Of a stretch of 64,000 bases of DNA, positions 1 to 10,747 are shown in pieces; positions within the stretch are counted from its first letter, which is position 1, and each line of letters begins with the position of its first letter. Source of the DNA: Plantago major. Its lineage: Eukaryota > Streptophyta > Magnoliopsida > Lamiales > Plantaginaceae. The stretch covers positions 33,362,370-33,426,369 of the forward strand of contig CM048842.1 of assembly GCA_026545765.1 (NCBI GenBank), written 5' to 3'. The notes beneath the pieces were generated by a model. The model searched no databases and had not been told where the DNA came from. It worked only from the letters and a program-made list of their open reading frames with translations. The translations under genes were made by a program, and so were the position numbers.

Positions 1-1
1 T

Positions 2-1835
2 GAGAAATGCATTTTTGTTGGATATGGAGATAGAACGATGGGTTACAAGTTATATAATCCACTAACAAAGAAGAATATTATAAGTCGGGATGTCATGTTT
101 GAAGAAGATCAAATGTGGAATTGGGAAGATCCACAAGATAAAGGAAAATCTATAGTTGTTGAAGGAGAAGAAAGTGAAGAAGAAGCTCCTATACCAGTTG
201 ATGAAGCTGAGTCGCCACCGAGAAGGACACGAAGCTTAAGGGATATCTATGAAGCAACAGAAGCACAAGAAGAAAATGAGGATGTGAATATGATGTGCTT
301 CTACATGGATTCTGATCCTGTATCATTCGATGAAGCTTCGCTGGAGAAGAAATGGAGGACTGCTATGGATGAAGAAATAAACTCCATCGAGAAAAATGAC
401 ACTTGGTATTTGACGACGCTGCCGGAAGGTCGTAAAGCAATTGGCGTCAAATGGGTATACAAGACTAAGAAAAATGCCCAAGGAGAAGTTCAGAGATATA
501 AAGCAAGGTTAGTGGCAAAAGGATATTGTCAGAAGGAAGGAATCGACTACAGGTATTTGCTCCCGTAGCACGTTTGGAGACTATCAGACTCTTTATTTCA
601 CTTGCAGCACAACACAACTGGAAAATTTATCAATTGGATGTAAAGTCTGCTTTCTTGAACGGATCTCTTCAAGAAGAAATATATGTGGAAATTCAAGGAT
701 ACATCAAGGAGGACAGAGAATAAAGTCTACTGCTCAAGAAAGCATTATATGGCTTAAGCAAGCTCCTCGAGCATGGAATACAAGGATCGATGAGTATTTT
801 CCGAAGATGGGTTTCTGAAGTGCCGTCGAGCATGCACTATACATGAAGAAAGACGTTGCAGGTAACGTTTTATATGTTTGCCTCTATGTCGATGATTTGA
901 TCTTTACAGGAAACAATGAGGCGATGTTCGAGAAGTTTAAGAAAAGTATGGTTAAGGAGTTTGAGATGACCGATATTGGCTTGATGGCACATTTTCTCGG
1001 AATTGAGGTGGTGCAAAGCAAAGAAGGAATTTTTATCTCCCAGAGCGCCTATGCTAAACAAATACTGGAGAAATTCAAGATGGAGTCATGCAATCCAGTA
1101 AATACTCCAATTGAATGCAGACAAGAATTTAGAAGATCTTATGATGAGAATCGCGTGGATCCGACATACTTCAAAAGTCTTGTGGGCAGTCTCAGGTACC
1201 TTACTTGCACTAGACCTGATATTATTTATGCAGTTGGACTAATCAGCAGGTACATGGAGACTCCGTATCAATTGCATCTAAATGCCGCAAAAAGGATCCT
1301 ACGCTATATTAAAGGTACGTTGAAAGATGGTCTATTTTATTCTTCTAATCAAGAAGTTAGACTTGTTGGTTATTCGGATAGCGACTGGGGAAGAGACTTA
1401 GATGAAAGGAAAAGCACCACCGGATATTGTTTCTATGTTGGGGATGCTGCATTTACATGGTCATCAAAGAAGCAAGCCATTGTAACTTTATCGACATGTG
1501 AGGCGGAGTACGTTGCAGCAAGTTCAACTGTGTGTCAAGCAATATGGCTAAGAAATTTGCTGAAGTTCCTTGGATTCACACAAGATGGACCGACAGGCAT
1601 AAATGTCGACAACAGATCAACAATTTCATTAGCGAAAAATCCAGTTTTTCATGAAAGGAGTAAGCATATTGACACACGCTATCATTTTATCCGGGAGCAC
1701 GTGGGAAATCATGAAGTAGAGTTGGTATATTGTAGATCAGAAGATCAAGTTGCGGACATTTTTACAAAGCCTCTGAAACATGACGTATTTGGAAGACTGG
1801 AGATGGCGCTCGGCATAAGGACTTTGAAGAATTGA
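2..1835 (+). pseudogene. copia pol fragment: integrase end, reverse transcriptase, RNase H
   Basis: The reading frame is open from base 2. It begins with the typical copia integrase end (KCIFVGYGD, then a YKLYNP/RDVMFEE stretch) and leads into RT (WVYKTKKNAQGEV, LDVKSAFLNG, and the catalytic YVDDLIF near 890). RNase H follows to 1835, with GYSDSDWGRDLDERKSTTGY, a STCEAEYVA motif and the end motif VADIFTKPL. The polyprotein would make the enzymes that copy element RNA into DNA. Frames change near 540 and again at 721-842, where stops and small indels break the RT fingers/palm, so it is a pseudogene. The last 990 bases form one intact frame. The stop at 1833-1835 lies 13 bases before the 3' LTR, as usual for copia. 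Confidence 0.92.
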
Positions 1836-1848
1836 GCTTAAGGGAGGA

Positions 1849-2323
1849 TGTTGAATATATTAAGCTCAATTTATAAATAGAAGAATCTAGAGGGACCTAG
1901 AAATGAAATGAAAAATAAAGGACTTAGAGAAAATTCTAGAGGGACCAAGTTGGAATAAGAAAGCAATTGAAGAAACAAGAAAGGTCGAGAATGACGGCTA
2001 GAAGTTACGAGAATGACGGCAACATGAAGAAATGAGTTTAGCTAATTAATTAGCTATGCTAACCGACTTAGGAGGTATATAAATATTAGTTTGCTTGTGT
2101 TGTTTGATGAAGAGTGCAGAAGCAAAAGTGAGTAAAAAAGAATTAAAAGAGAGTGAAAAGAGTGAGTACTAAAGAGCAGCAGCTCTAGTGTGAGTCAATA
2201 GTCTTTGAGTCTTTGTACCAAAATAGTACTAGTTTGTATTGAATAAAATTCGAGTTATTCCGTTGTGTAAAATTAATCGTTTCTGGGCACCTTGATATCC
2301 GTAAACGCTTAAAACACCCAACA
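1849..2323 (+). repeat. 3' LTR of Cop1
   Basis: The LTR is 475 bp, starts TGTTGAATAT and ends AACACCCAACA, with inverted TGTTG/CAACA termini. A TATA-like TATATAAATA lies at 2075-2084. The boundaries come from the adjacent polypurine tract (1840-1848) on one side and the resumption of LINE coding sequence on the other. The second LTR copy is outside the window, so the ends are inferred from termini alone. Confidence 0.85.
2075..2084 (+). promoter_or_regulatory. TATA box in Cop1 LTR
   Basis: The sequence TATATAAATA lies in the middle of the LTR, about 225 bp after its start, in the sense direction. This is where the U3/R promoter of a short copia LTR is expected. No other promoter motif was identified. 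Confidence 0.5.
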
Positions 2324-2339
2324 GTTCCGGCTAATGCTT

Positions 2340-3010
2340 GGCAGACGGATTCTTGGGACGTAGATCTTTGTCTGGTGGGTCGTGTTCTCTCCAAAAAACA
2401 GATTCATTTGGAATCGTTTGAAAGAATTATGGTGGGGGACTTGGAATCTGACAAAAGGAGTCAGTATCCATAAGATTGGAGAGGACAGCTTGTTGTTCCG
2501 ATTCGAACATACAACGGAGAAGCAAAGAACTTATTGGAGAAGTCCTTGGGCGTTCGACAGGAATCTCGTCATTCTCCGAGAAATTCAAAAAGATGAGGAC
2601 CCAATGGACGTGAATCTTAATGTATGCAATTTTTACGTCCATGTTAGGGGGTTACCGGTGATTGGTGCTACAGAGGTTTAGCATGTACTATTGGAAATGC
2701 CATTGGAGAATTTGTGGCCTTTGATGTTAATTCCATTAAAGGTTTTCTCACCGCAGCCTTGCGGATTCGGGTTCAGATTGATATTGCTAAACCTTTGTTG
2801 CGTTGTGTTACTATTGAAGGGCCACGAAAGCAGTCGTTAAAATTACGTCTTACGTATGAGAAATTGCCAAACTGTTGCTACTTTTGTGGAACTTTAGGTC
2901 ATCTAGTGAAAGATTGTTCTCGTTGTCTTCATTTGGTTGATCACATGGGGTCAATTGATGAGTCTAAACTGGAGTACGGTGACTGGTTGCGAGCTAATAA
3001 GAAGTTATAA
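2340..3010 (+). pseudogene. LINE ORF1: DUF4283-like domain and CCHC zinc knuckle
   Basis: The first part reads VGRVLSKKQIHLESFERI, then after one frame change a stretch with PWAFDRNLVIL and FYVHVRGLPV. This matches the DUF4283 pattern found in plant LINE ORF1 and related plant proteins. After another frame change near 2681 comes KLPNCCYFCGTLGHLVKDC, a C-X2-C-X4-H-X4-C zinc knuckle (2860-2920). The known role of such proteins is to bind the element RNA. A low-complexity, proline- and serine-rich stretch (3112-3600) follows with no recognisable domain. It is broken by at least two frameshifts. Confidence 0.85.
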
Positions 3011-3776
3011 AATACTAAGCACATTGGTGGAGCAAATTCGAGCAGAGTGTTCTGGGTAAGGGTAGTTTTGGAAAACCACCACTGTATTCTGGTAAGGCAA
3101 GTCCTACGATTTTGGTAACAGAAGATTTGACATTCAATGGGAATTCTATGATTGGCCTAAATTCTAGGAATTCAAATGCTAATTTCAAGGAGCAGGTCAA
3201 AGGTAATGTTCAAGCCTCTATGAAATTTATGGGAGCCGTTTCTGATCCAAGGAAATCTTCTTCAACAGATTTGATTATTTTTGACCCATCTCTACCGAAG
3301 TTGACCCACTCGTTACACTTCAAAGCTAACCCATTTGACATGGAAATTGATCCAACAAAGCCCAAAACCATTACACAAATAATCCCCACAGCCCAAACAA
3401 CAACCTATAATTCCAAGCCCAAATCCGAAACAGCCCAATAACACAACATTTATCTTCACAGCCCATCCTCTCCCCTGGCCCGTTCCAAAGCCCTCTCTAC
3501 CTATTCCACCAGGCTTTAGCCCAAATTCCCTTCCCCCTAACCTGTCAGCCCAATCCTCTTTCACCATGCCTAACCCTTCACCTGAAGCCCATTCTGTTTT
3601 TGAAGAAACGTGGTACCAGCCGAAAAGGGAACTATTACACGAAAATTCACACCAAGTAGTTCGAAAAATTCAGGCCAAGGAAAAATGCAGAGAGCTAGTG
3701 ATTCGAACAAGAAATTGAAGATTGAAAGTAATTAGGAAAATTCTGGACCAGAGGCGGGGTTGCGTAATGAGTTGTT

Positions 3777-4582
3777 TTGCTTGAAACTGTCAGGGATTGG
3801 GTGGGCCCTTCGACAGTTCGTGCACTTGGTGAGTTTCTCTGTACTCATAACCCTAGCCTAATCTTTCTTATGGATACCCGATTGGGTGATATAAGGATAG
3901 ATAGGTTAAAATTGAAGTTCAATCTATTTGGTGTGTGTGTTCCGTCAATTGGTCAATCAGGAGGTTTGGCTCTTCTTTGGAAGAAAGATATTCGTGTGCT
4001 AGTTCAGTCTTATTCGAAAAAAATATATTGATGCTCGAGTTCAAATCCATGAAGAATTTTATTGGAGGTTTACTGGCTTTTATGGGGACCAGATGCTAGT
4101 AAACGAAGAGAACTTGGGCCTTACTTAAAACATTAGCCCAGCAAGCACAAATTCCATGGGTAGTCATGGGTGACTACAATGAAGTCGTCTCGGCTGCAGA
4201 TAAGAAAGGTAGGGTCCCTGTACCACAATGGAGATTGAGAGATATCAGAGATGCACTTCCTTTCTCTGGCCTGACAGAAGTCGATTATGAGGGTTATCGG
4301 TTTACTTGGTCAAACCGGCAACCCGATGAGCTACACACAGAGGAACGCTTGGATCAAGCCACGGCGACAGATTCTTAAAAGGAGGCTTTTTTGTCAGCCA
4401 AGATCCACCACCTGTTTACTCGTAATTCAGATCATATGCCCATACTTCTTCGATTATTCAAGGTAAATCAGAGGAGATTCAGACACAAAAAGCGCCGTTT
4501 TCGATTTGAAGCTATGTGGTTGCGATCGGAGGACTGTGAGGCGATAATCCGAGATAGTTGGATTTGGATGAAGGGCTGTTGA
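3777..4582 (+). pseudogene. LINE ORF2 endonuclease region (APE-like), broken
   Basis: The N-terminal part contains FLCTHNPSLIFLMDTRL and GGLALLWKKDI, as in APE-type endonucleases of plant L1 elements. A frameshift near 4031 and a gap follow, then VVMGDYNEV (the GDFNE-type catalytic motif, about 4164), FTWSNRQ, and RNSDHMPILL (the SDH motif, about 4427) in a third frame. The enzyme would nick target DNA to prime reverse transcription. The catalytic motifs are still visible but sit in separate frames, so no functional enzyme is expected. Confidence 0.88.
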
Positions 4583-6791
4583 ATAATTTGGATTCTTGCA
4601 GAATCGGCTTGATGAACTGGGACAGGAATGGTTTTGGGCAAGTTAAGAAACGCATTCGAGAGTTACGAGAGGAATTGGAAAAATCCCAGCTTCAACCTTT
4701 TACTGCGGCAGTAAAGCGTAGGAGTAGCGATTTGAAGAAGGAATTGGAAGAGTGTCTGGATCGAGAGGAAATTATGTGGAAACAGCGTTCCAAAACGCAA
4801 TGGCTTGCGGAAGGATATCGTAATACTAGATTCTTTCACTCTCAAGCTTCACACCGTGCTAAGATTAATGAAATCAGTGGGCTGGAAAATGAGTTAGGTA
4901 AGTTTTGTGAAGATGAGATATAAATGGGTCAGATTGCCAATGATTACTTCAGAAAATTTTTCTCGTCCAGGCAGCCTAACAGTGATGAAATTGAAGATGT
5001 TGTTAGTATTATGGGAGCTCGAGTGCATCAAGGGATCAACTAGATTTTGCCCAAGAGTTCACACCAGCTGAGTTAAAATGTGCTCTTAAATCCCCTGGTC
5101 CCAATGGTATGTCTGCCAATTTTTTACCAGCATTTTTGGAATCTTGTTGTCCCTTCTGTGACCTCCTGTGTACTTAATTTTTTAAATAGAAGAGTGCTGG
5201 ATACCAAGCTGAATTTTACTCACATTATTCTGATTCCAAAATGCCAAACACCTGTGAAAATAAACCAGTTTCGACTCATCAGCTTGAGTAATGTTATTTT
5301 TGAAATAGCCTCCAAAGCCATTACCAATAGGCTTAAGCCGCATATGAATTCCATAATTACTGAAAATCAGTCTGCTTTTGTTCCTAATAGACTTATCACT
5401 GATAATGTGCTTGTTGCCTATGAAGTAAATTATTTTTTAAAGCAAAAAAAGAAGGGGAAACATGCGTTTATGACTTTGAAACTTGACATGAGCAAGGCTT
5501 ACGATTGAGTTGAGTGGACTTTCTTGAAACGAGTGTTAGAGCGACTAGGCTTTGAGCAATCTTTTGTTGATCTCATTATGCTTAGTGTGTGTTATGTCTC
5601 CTATTATGTTATTTTGAGTGGAGTTCAGCTTGACCCAATCCAGCCGGAGAGGGAGATCCGTCAGGGAGATCCTCTTTCCCCTTACCTTTTCTTGTTTGCC
5701 ACTGAGGCTTTTAGTTCACTTATTCGAGATGCTGAGGGGAGGGAGGTGCTACGAGGAGTATCCATTACTCCAAGGGCGCCTAGGATCTCTCATCTTCTTT
5801 TTTTTTTTTTGCTGATGATACAATATTATTTTGTGATGCTACTGTTGAGGCTACTTTTGAGATTTGTTCAATTCTGCATAGATATAGTCTAGCTTCTGGT
5901 CAGGAAATCAATTTGGATAAGTCCACTATGGTTTTTAGTCGTAATATTACTCCGGATCAGGTTGAGACTATTCGGGATGTCTTGCCGGTTAGTGTTGTTG
6001 ATAAGCATGATAAGTATTTGGGGCTTCCTTGTGAGATGGGAAGGTCTAAGAAGGAGGTGTTTGGGTGGTTGAGAGATAGGGTGTGGAAGAAGATGGAGGG
6101 GTTTGGAAATAGATATCTTGCTAAAGCGGGGAAGGAAGTGCTTATTAAATCAGTTTTACAGTCTATCCCAACCTATGTCATGAGTTGTTTCCACTTACCG
6201 GATTATTTATTGCATGAGATTGAATCACTTATTAGCCGGTTTTGGTGGGGTGATGGGAAAGAAAGGAAGATTCATTGGTTGAAGTGGGATTCCCTTTGTG
6301 ATTCTAAGAGAGATGGCGGAATGGGTTTTCGGGATCTTAAATCTTTTAATCTGGCTTTACTAGTTAAGCAAATTTGGAGGATTATCTATTATCCAAATTC
6401 TTTGTTGAGTCGAATTTTTAAGGCCAAGAATTTTCTTCATACTGACATTCTTCAACCTATTCCTAATAGTAGAGCTTCTTTTACTTGGAAGAGTGTCTGT
6501 AGTGCTTTAGATATTGTCAGAAAAGGGATTCGTTGTCATGTTGGAAGTGGTCTTGACATTGATATTTGGAGGGATGGGTGGATTCCTTGGGAAACTTGTT
6601 TTACGCCTATCACTCCCAACTTGCAACAACATATTAACTTGAAGGTGGCAGCACTTATAGATCTGGTTACTGGACCTTTGGATGTAGAAATTATTTGTGA
6701 TCTATTCTGGGATATTGATGTCGAACAGATTTTGTGGATTCCACTACCTGTTAGTAATGGGACTGACATTCACGTGTGGCACTTCACTTGA
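4558..6791 (+). pseudogene. LINE ORF2 reverse transcriptase, broken
   Basis: Fragments run in order. The linker before RT includes KQRSKTQWLAEGYRNTRFFH (about 4770). RT then has FRLISLSNVIFEIASKAITN, QSAFVPNRLITDNVLVAYE and LDMSKAYD (5080-5508), which ends at a TGA where a Trp codon is usual. IRQGDPLSPYLFLFATEAFS (5655-5720) follows. The catalytic ADD box lies at a T-run near 5800-5825, where the frame slips. The thumb region (5913-6791) includes YLGLPCEMGRSK and WWGDGKERKIHWLKWDSLC. Order and motifs fit L1-clade RT; at least four lesions make it a pseudogene. Confidence 0.92.
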
Positions 6792-7152
6792 CATGGTCAC
6801 TTTTCGGTCCGTTTGGCTTATTTTCTAGCAAGGCATCTAACGAAAGCTGCTAGTACAAGTATAGTTGGGGGACCTAGCACTCGGCATTCTGTTAATTGGA
6901 ACTGGGTGTGGCAGATTAAAATTCCTAATAAAATCAAAGTATTTCTTTGGCTTGCTTTACGTGAAAATCTGCGTACTAGAGTTGCTCTAAGGCGTCGAGT
7001 CATTATTGTTGATTCCTTGTTGCCTGTTTGTGGGTGTTTTGATGAAAGCGTCCTGCATGTTTTGAAGTGTTGTTCTTATGCTAGACTAACGTGGGCTGTC
7101 TCGTCATTATCTAATGTGTTTGTTGCTTGTAATTCAGTCTCCATTTGTTTAA
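6792..7152 (+). pseudogene. LINE ORF2 C-terminal zinc-binding (zf-RVT) region
   Basis: After a TGA at the end of the RT stretch, the sequence continues with WQIKIPNKIKVFLWLALREN, a run of arginines, then PVCGCFDESVLHVLKCC and ARLTW. This matches the zinc-binding domain at the C-terminus of plant L1-type ORF2 proteins. The region stops where the MITE is inserted at 7153. No RNase H domain is visible afterwards. Confidence 0.82.
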
Positions 7153-7154
7153 TA

Positions 7155-7387
7155 CTCCCTCCATTTCGGAGAAAGTGTTACAATTTGGATTTGTACCAAT
7201 TTTAAGAAAAAGTAGAAAGTACAAGTGGGCCCCATGATTATTAGAGATTAAATGAGTGGCATATTGTAATAAAAGTGAAAGGTAGGGAGTTTTATTATTT
7301 AATTAGTTTCCATAAATGGAAATTGTAACACTTTTAGTGAAACGCCGGAAACGGAAAGTTGTAACACTTTTTCTGAAATAGAGGGAG
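7155..7387 (+). mobile_element. Stowaway-like MITE
   Basis: The element is 233 bp and is flanked on both sides by TA (7153-7154 and 7388-7389). Its terminal inverted repeats begin CTCCCTCCATTTCGG on the left and, read on the other strand, CTCCCTCTATTTCAG on the right; 26 of the first 29 bases match. The CTCCCTC start and TA duplication are diagnostic of Stowaway MITEs moved by Tc1/mariner transposases. An internal copy of the TIR motif (ttgtaacacttt) occurs at 7323-7334. No coding capacity. Strand is arbitrary. Confidence 0.93.
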
Positions 7388-7389
7388 TA

Positions 7390-8229
7390 AAATTCACTGC
7401 CAAATATAATATTGTTTTTTTCTAATTAAAAAATACTATCAAATTGAATAAAACCCTATTGGCTTTCTCATTATATCAAATTGAATAAAGCCTTAGAGTG
7501 GTATATTTGGAGGGAAATCCGAGTTGACGTGTGATTTGGCAACCCAATCAGCAAGAGCACACTCCATGAGTTTGATTGGTCCATTAAGTTCATACGGTGT
7601 ATCAAATTTGCCAAGAAAATGCAAAGTCGGGACTAAATTTGCCATGGAGACGAAACTGAAGACTGCATGTGCCAGCCTTACATAGTTATAGGACCAAAGT
7701 AGCCATTTTCCCTATGAATTGCGTGATACAATTTGTATTTGATTTTGGTTCGATTTTGATGGATAAGTTTTTTAAAACATGTATCGGTTACTAATTAATG
7801 GGTCGTGTACGAGTAGATGACCCGATATAAACTGTATGTTATCAATGCGCCTGGTCATATACATGTTCGGGGTTGGATTCTACCCCCTTATAGGAAATCA
7901 TTCATGGTAAGTTGTATTTTACATTATATATGGTTACCTTAAAAAACTTAATAATTTAGTATTGGATGAAGAAAGACTACCCACCGAAACTACGATCAAC
8001 GCTGTTTACATGAATATTTAACTATCTTATTTTTACGATTAATTTATCATATCATTCACTTTTTATTTATTATTAAAAATAACCTATACCACGGGTTAGT
8101 ATTAGTAATTTTCTAAAAATGGGGGTTGAGGTTTATAATTTTGTTTGACCGAGGCTAAACCGTGTATTAATTTCAAAATTTTGGTATAAATAGCAAAAGA
8201 TTTGAATTGGGTGACGCCTAAAACTGAAG
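7390..8229. other. unassigned AT-rich DNA between MITE and Ath1
   Basis: About 840 bp without a recognisable gene. A short direct repeat (atcaaattgaataaa) occurs near 7437-7452 and 7475-7490. A minus-strand reading frame of about 65 codons ends at 7493, but I do not recognise it. A TATA-like TATAAATAG at 8185-8193 (plus strand) could be a lost LTR promoter or chance. The right edge is abrupt: at 8230 the sequence becomes Ath1 LTR, starting far inside that LTR. Confidence 0.5.
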
Positions 8230-8481
8230 TTTATTTACTTCATTGTTAGTAGAATTGCATGATCTAGGTATTACCTTGTCCTGTGATTATTAGATTTTAT
8301 TCTAGGGTTGAAGTATCACTATCCACACTATCTGTTGACAACCAACACAAGCGAGTCTATTCTATAGAACTAGCTTAATCAATTCCTCGAGAGAACGACC
8401 TTGTGGTTAAAAGCCTTGGCTGTCTATAACAATCGCTTTTTCTACTTGTGTTAATATAAGTAGTAATTTCTGAGCGCATCA
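8230..8481 (+). repeat. 5' LTR of Ath1, only the last 252 bp
   Basis: It aligns with 14474-14726 with few substitutions and ends in GAGCGCATCA, directly before the primer-binding site. The first ~940 bp of the LTR, as seen in the 3' copy, are missing, and unrelated sequence lies to the left. The U3 promoter is therefore gone. Confidence 0.92.
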
Positions 8482-8487
8482 GAAATT

Positions 8488-8505
8488 TGGTGCCGCTGCC
8501 GGAGA
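8488..8505 (+). promoter_or_regulatory. primer-binding site of Ath1 (tRNA-Asp type)
   Basis: tggtgccgctgccggaga begins seven bases after the LTR end. It is a variant of the TGGCGCCGYTGCCGGGGA site used by Athila-type elements and considered complementary to the 3' end of tRNA-Asp. Two better matches occur at 15262 (Ath2) and 51000 (Ath3). Confidence 0.8.
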
Positions 8506-8901
8506 ATTGATTCCTATGTTCTTAAGAGTAGGATCAATTGTGTTCGTTGCGTTTGTTTTTATTTTCTTATTTCAAAAAACAAAAGAAAAAAAATTCAAAA
8601 AATTTCAAAAAACCAAAAACCAAGAAGGCTGCATTGCTTTGTCAGGTGTGAAACCCTAACTTGAATTATAAGGACTGGTCCTGCTTTTTAAGTATAGTTG
8701 CTGGTTTCTTTTCAGGTTTCTCTAAGAGTAATGAAGAGATTTGACAGAAGCTGGTCTGGAGGGACAGAACACAAGTGCCAATGCAACCTTCGACAGAAAA
8801 GCTGTCACAACCGCACTTACCAATGCTGTTGATGTAGCTGAAGGAGGAACCATGAATTTCGAGGTGAAAGCTGGCAATTTCAGTTCCACCCGCGTTGCAA
8901 G

Positions 8902-9697
8902 ATGTGTGGGATGAGACACACTCAACCGGGAATGCAACTAGGGGATGAAAAGTTTCTGATAAATATTCCCAGCGACTCGGAGGAGGACCCAGAAGAGGAA
9001 GAGGATCCGGAGGAGGATCCTGAAGAATTACCCTTAGCCCTCAAGGAAGAACCAGAAGAGTGGCTTGAGGAAGGAGAGATCATGGATATGGATGAGGTTC
9101 TGAGCTTCGATGATCGTAAGGACGATGAACCAGTGAACCTGGTTTTCAAGATGGAACCGCAGCCGCAAGGAGAAATTCGACCCATAATGGTGATCCAGAG
9201 CCAATATATGCCAATGGTAATACCAAGTATGGATCTCGAGGTCGGAGTGGGCAACTCCAACCGTGTGATCGGAATGCTGGACTCAGGCGCTGGATGCAAC
9301 ATGATGACACTTAGCCAGTACAAGAGGCTAGGACTTGAAGGCATGAAGCCTCTCGCAGGCAGCAAGATTATGGCGGATGTAACTCTCAAGAGTCTGCAGG
9401 GGATGGGGAGTTTATTTAAGGATCATCGGATTCCATATATGCACCGACTTTGTGATAATGGACTCCAACAATCCGGACCAAGATGAACAGGAGCTGATCT
9501 TGCTTGGGAGGACGTTTTAATACACAGCTGGGATAACCGTGAACGTTCATGATCGCAAGTGTACAATGGAGGTGCTCGGAGTTCCTTACGAGTTACCTCT
9601 ATACAATCGCCCCAACGCCGGTAGTTTTGCAAGGTATGCTGACCTCTTGTGCAAGTCTAAGAATTCACAGGTTCAAGCCTTGAAGGACGAAGATTGA
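8902..9697 (+). pseudogene. retropepsin-like protease fragment of Ath1
   Basis: An acidic stretch (EEDPEEEEDPEEDPEE, about 8965-9040) precedes MLDSGAGCNMM near 9275, the active-site DSGA motif of retroviral-type aspartic proteases. After a frameshift near 9430 the C-terminal hallmark ILLGRTF is visible near 9500, followed by an in-frame TAA and the strand after it (ITVNVHDRKCTMEVLG). The frame ends at 9695-9697. A gag part upstream is not clearly recognisable. In the family the protease processes Gag. Here it is broken and stands without pol. Confidence 0.75.
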
Positions 9698-9885
9698 AGA
9701 AGAGAGAAAGTCGACACTAACGACTATAACAAAAGCATGATTTACTGCTTTGCACGTAGACTTTAGGACGCATTTAGGTAAATTCTTTGATTTTGTAATT
9801 CCATTGCATGCATTTTTGAACAATTCTTTGATTTTTCCTAATTCACTTATCTAATTTTGATTCAATTTTATTTAGTTTTATTCTG

Positions 9886-10745
9886 TTATAAATATAAACA
9901 TTTTCAAAAAAATATATATATACATATTTGCTGGGAAGTAGGACCCACCGCGGTGAGCTAGGGAAAAGAGTACTCTCACCGTGGTCTGGAAAGATCGAAT
10001 TGTTTCGGATCTTCCTGGACCGCGGCGAGTACCCCCAGGTTCCAACTTCACCGCGGCGAGCCCTGACGGGTAGAAAAGGAGAAGACCCCCTTTCTTCCTC
10101 ACTTTTTAAACACCATTCCCGTTTTCTTCCCCAATTTTTGAGATTTTGCCCAATACTCCACCATTCCACCTGGGTAATAGACCATTGCGAAGGTAGTGAG
10201 TTCCTCTACTACTTGCAAGCTTCAATTTGTCTTTTCATTCATCAATTCTTCCGGATTCGAGGTAATTCTTTCTACTCTACTTACTTTTCAAAACTTGGAT
10301 TCTTATGCTTGATTATTGTGATTGAGTATGTGAATATGCTTAGAATGTATAGAATTGTCTTGATAAGTCACATTCCTTGTTAGCTTAGTTCGATTATCCG
10401 AAGAATGATGTGTTTTGGTGGTGGGAGATTGATATTTGTGTTAGTACTTTCTACTTATACTTTTTACTTATCCTTTTTTACTTTTGTTAGTATTGATGCT
10501 AAGTTGAACCTGCTTTCGTATTGATTGGGAAAAACACTTGTAGTAACAATTGTATGCACTGGGTTGCACGATTATGCGATAGGATAAGGCGTTGTTGCTA
10601 CTACTTGCAATAATTGGTTTGGGGAAGAGCTTGTTGTAGCTACACATGAGTGCACTATGGTATACACATGAATATGAGTTAGGATTAGGCATTCATGTTG
10701 CTACATGTTGAGATGGGTGCAGTGCTGACATTGTTTGTACAGGTT
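9886..10745 (+). promoter_or_regulatory. probable internal promoter and 5' leader intron upstream of Ath1 ORF2
   Basis: This 860-bp non-coding stretch holds a TATA-like TATAAATATAAA (9888-9899) and four copies or half-copies of a GC-rich palindrome (9946, 9977, 10014 and 10047 onwards, core CACCGCGGTG). A second AT-rich site (ctttttaaac, 10103-10112) and a pyrimidine-rich leader follow. A good splice donor (ATTCGAG|GTAATT, about 10261) and acceptor (TTTGTACAG|GTTCC, about 10743) bracket a candidate intron that ends six bases before the ORF2 ATG. Interpretation as a second promoter is inference. Confidence 0.5.
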
Positions 10746-10747
10746 CC

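Larger units (their letters stand above)
1..2323 (+). mobile_element. Ty1/copia LTR retrotransposon (Cop1), 3' part
   Basis: The window opens inside the integrase C-terminal end of a copia polyprotein. It continues through reverse transcriptase and RNase H and ends in a 475-bp LTR at 1849-2323. The polypurine tract aagggagga touches the LTR start, and the LTR has TGTTG...CAACA termini. The 5' LTR, gag and protease lie left of the window, so the target duplication cannot be checked; the five bases after the LTR are gttcc. The insertion sits in LINE-1, whose ORF1 resumes directly after the LTR. Assignment to copia is firm. The short LTR and the RT/RNase H wording suggest a Tork-like (TNT1-like) member, which is less certain. 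Confidence 0.93.
2324..7152 (+). mobile_element. L1-type LINE (LINE-1), degenerate
   Basis: This is a non-LTR retrotransposon in sense orientation, with an ORF1 nucleic-acid-binding protein followed by an ORF2 with endonuclease, reverse transcriptase and zinc-binding C-terminal region. Its 5' part is cut off by the Cop1 insertion and continues left of the window. Many frameshifts and stops are present, including a poly-T slip next to the RT active site. No poly(A) tail or target duplication was found: recognisable coding ends where a MITE is inserted at 7153, and nothing after the MITE resumes it. Confidence 0.9.

Noticed and set aside
7493..7700. Minus-strand open frame of about 65 codons ending PPNIPL
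   Set aside because: No family recognised, no splice or promoter context, and the flanking AT-rich DNA is repeat-like. Too short to call a gene.
8922..9389. Minus-strand Ser-rich frame of 155 codons
   Set aside because: It mirrors the acidic, GAG/GAA-rich protease leader of Ath1. The plus-strand frame has the DSGA protease motif.
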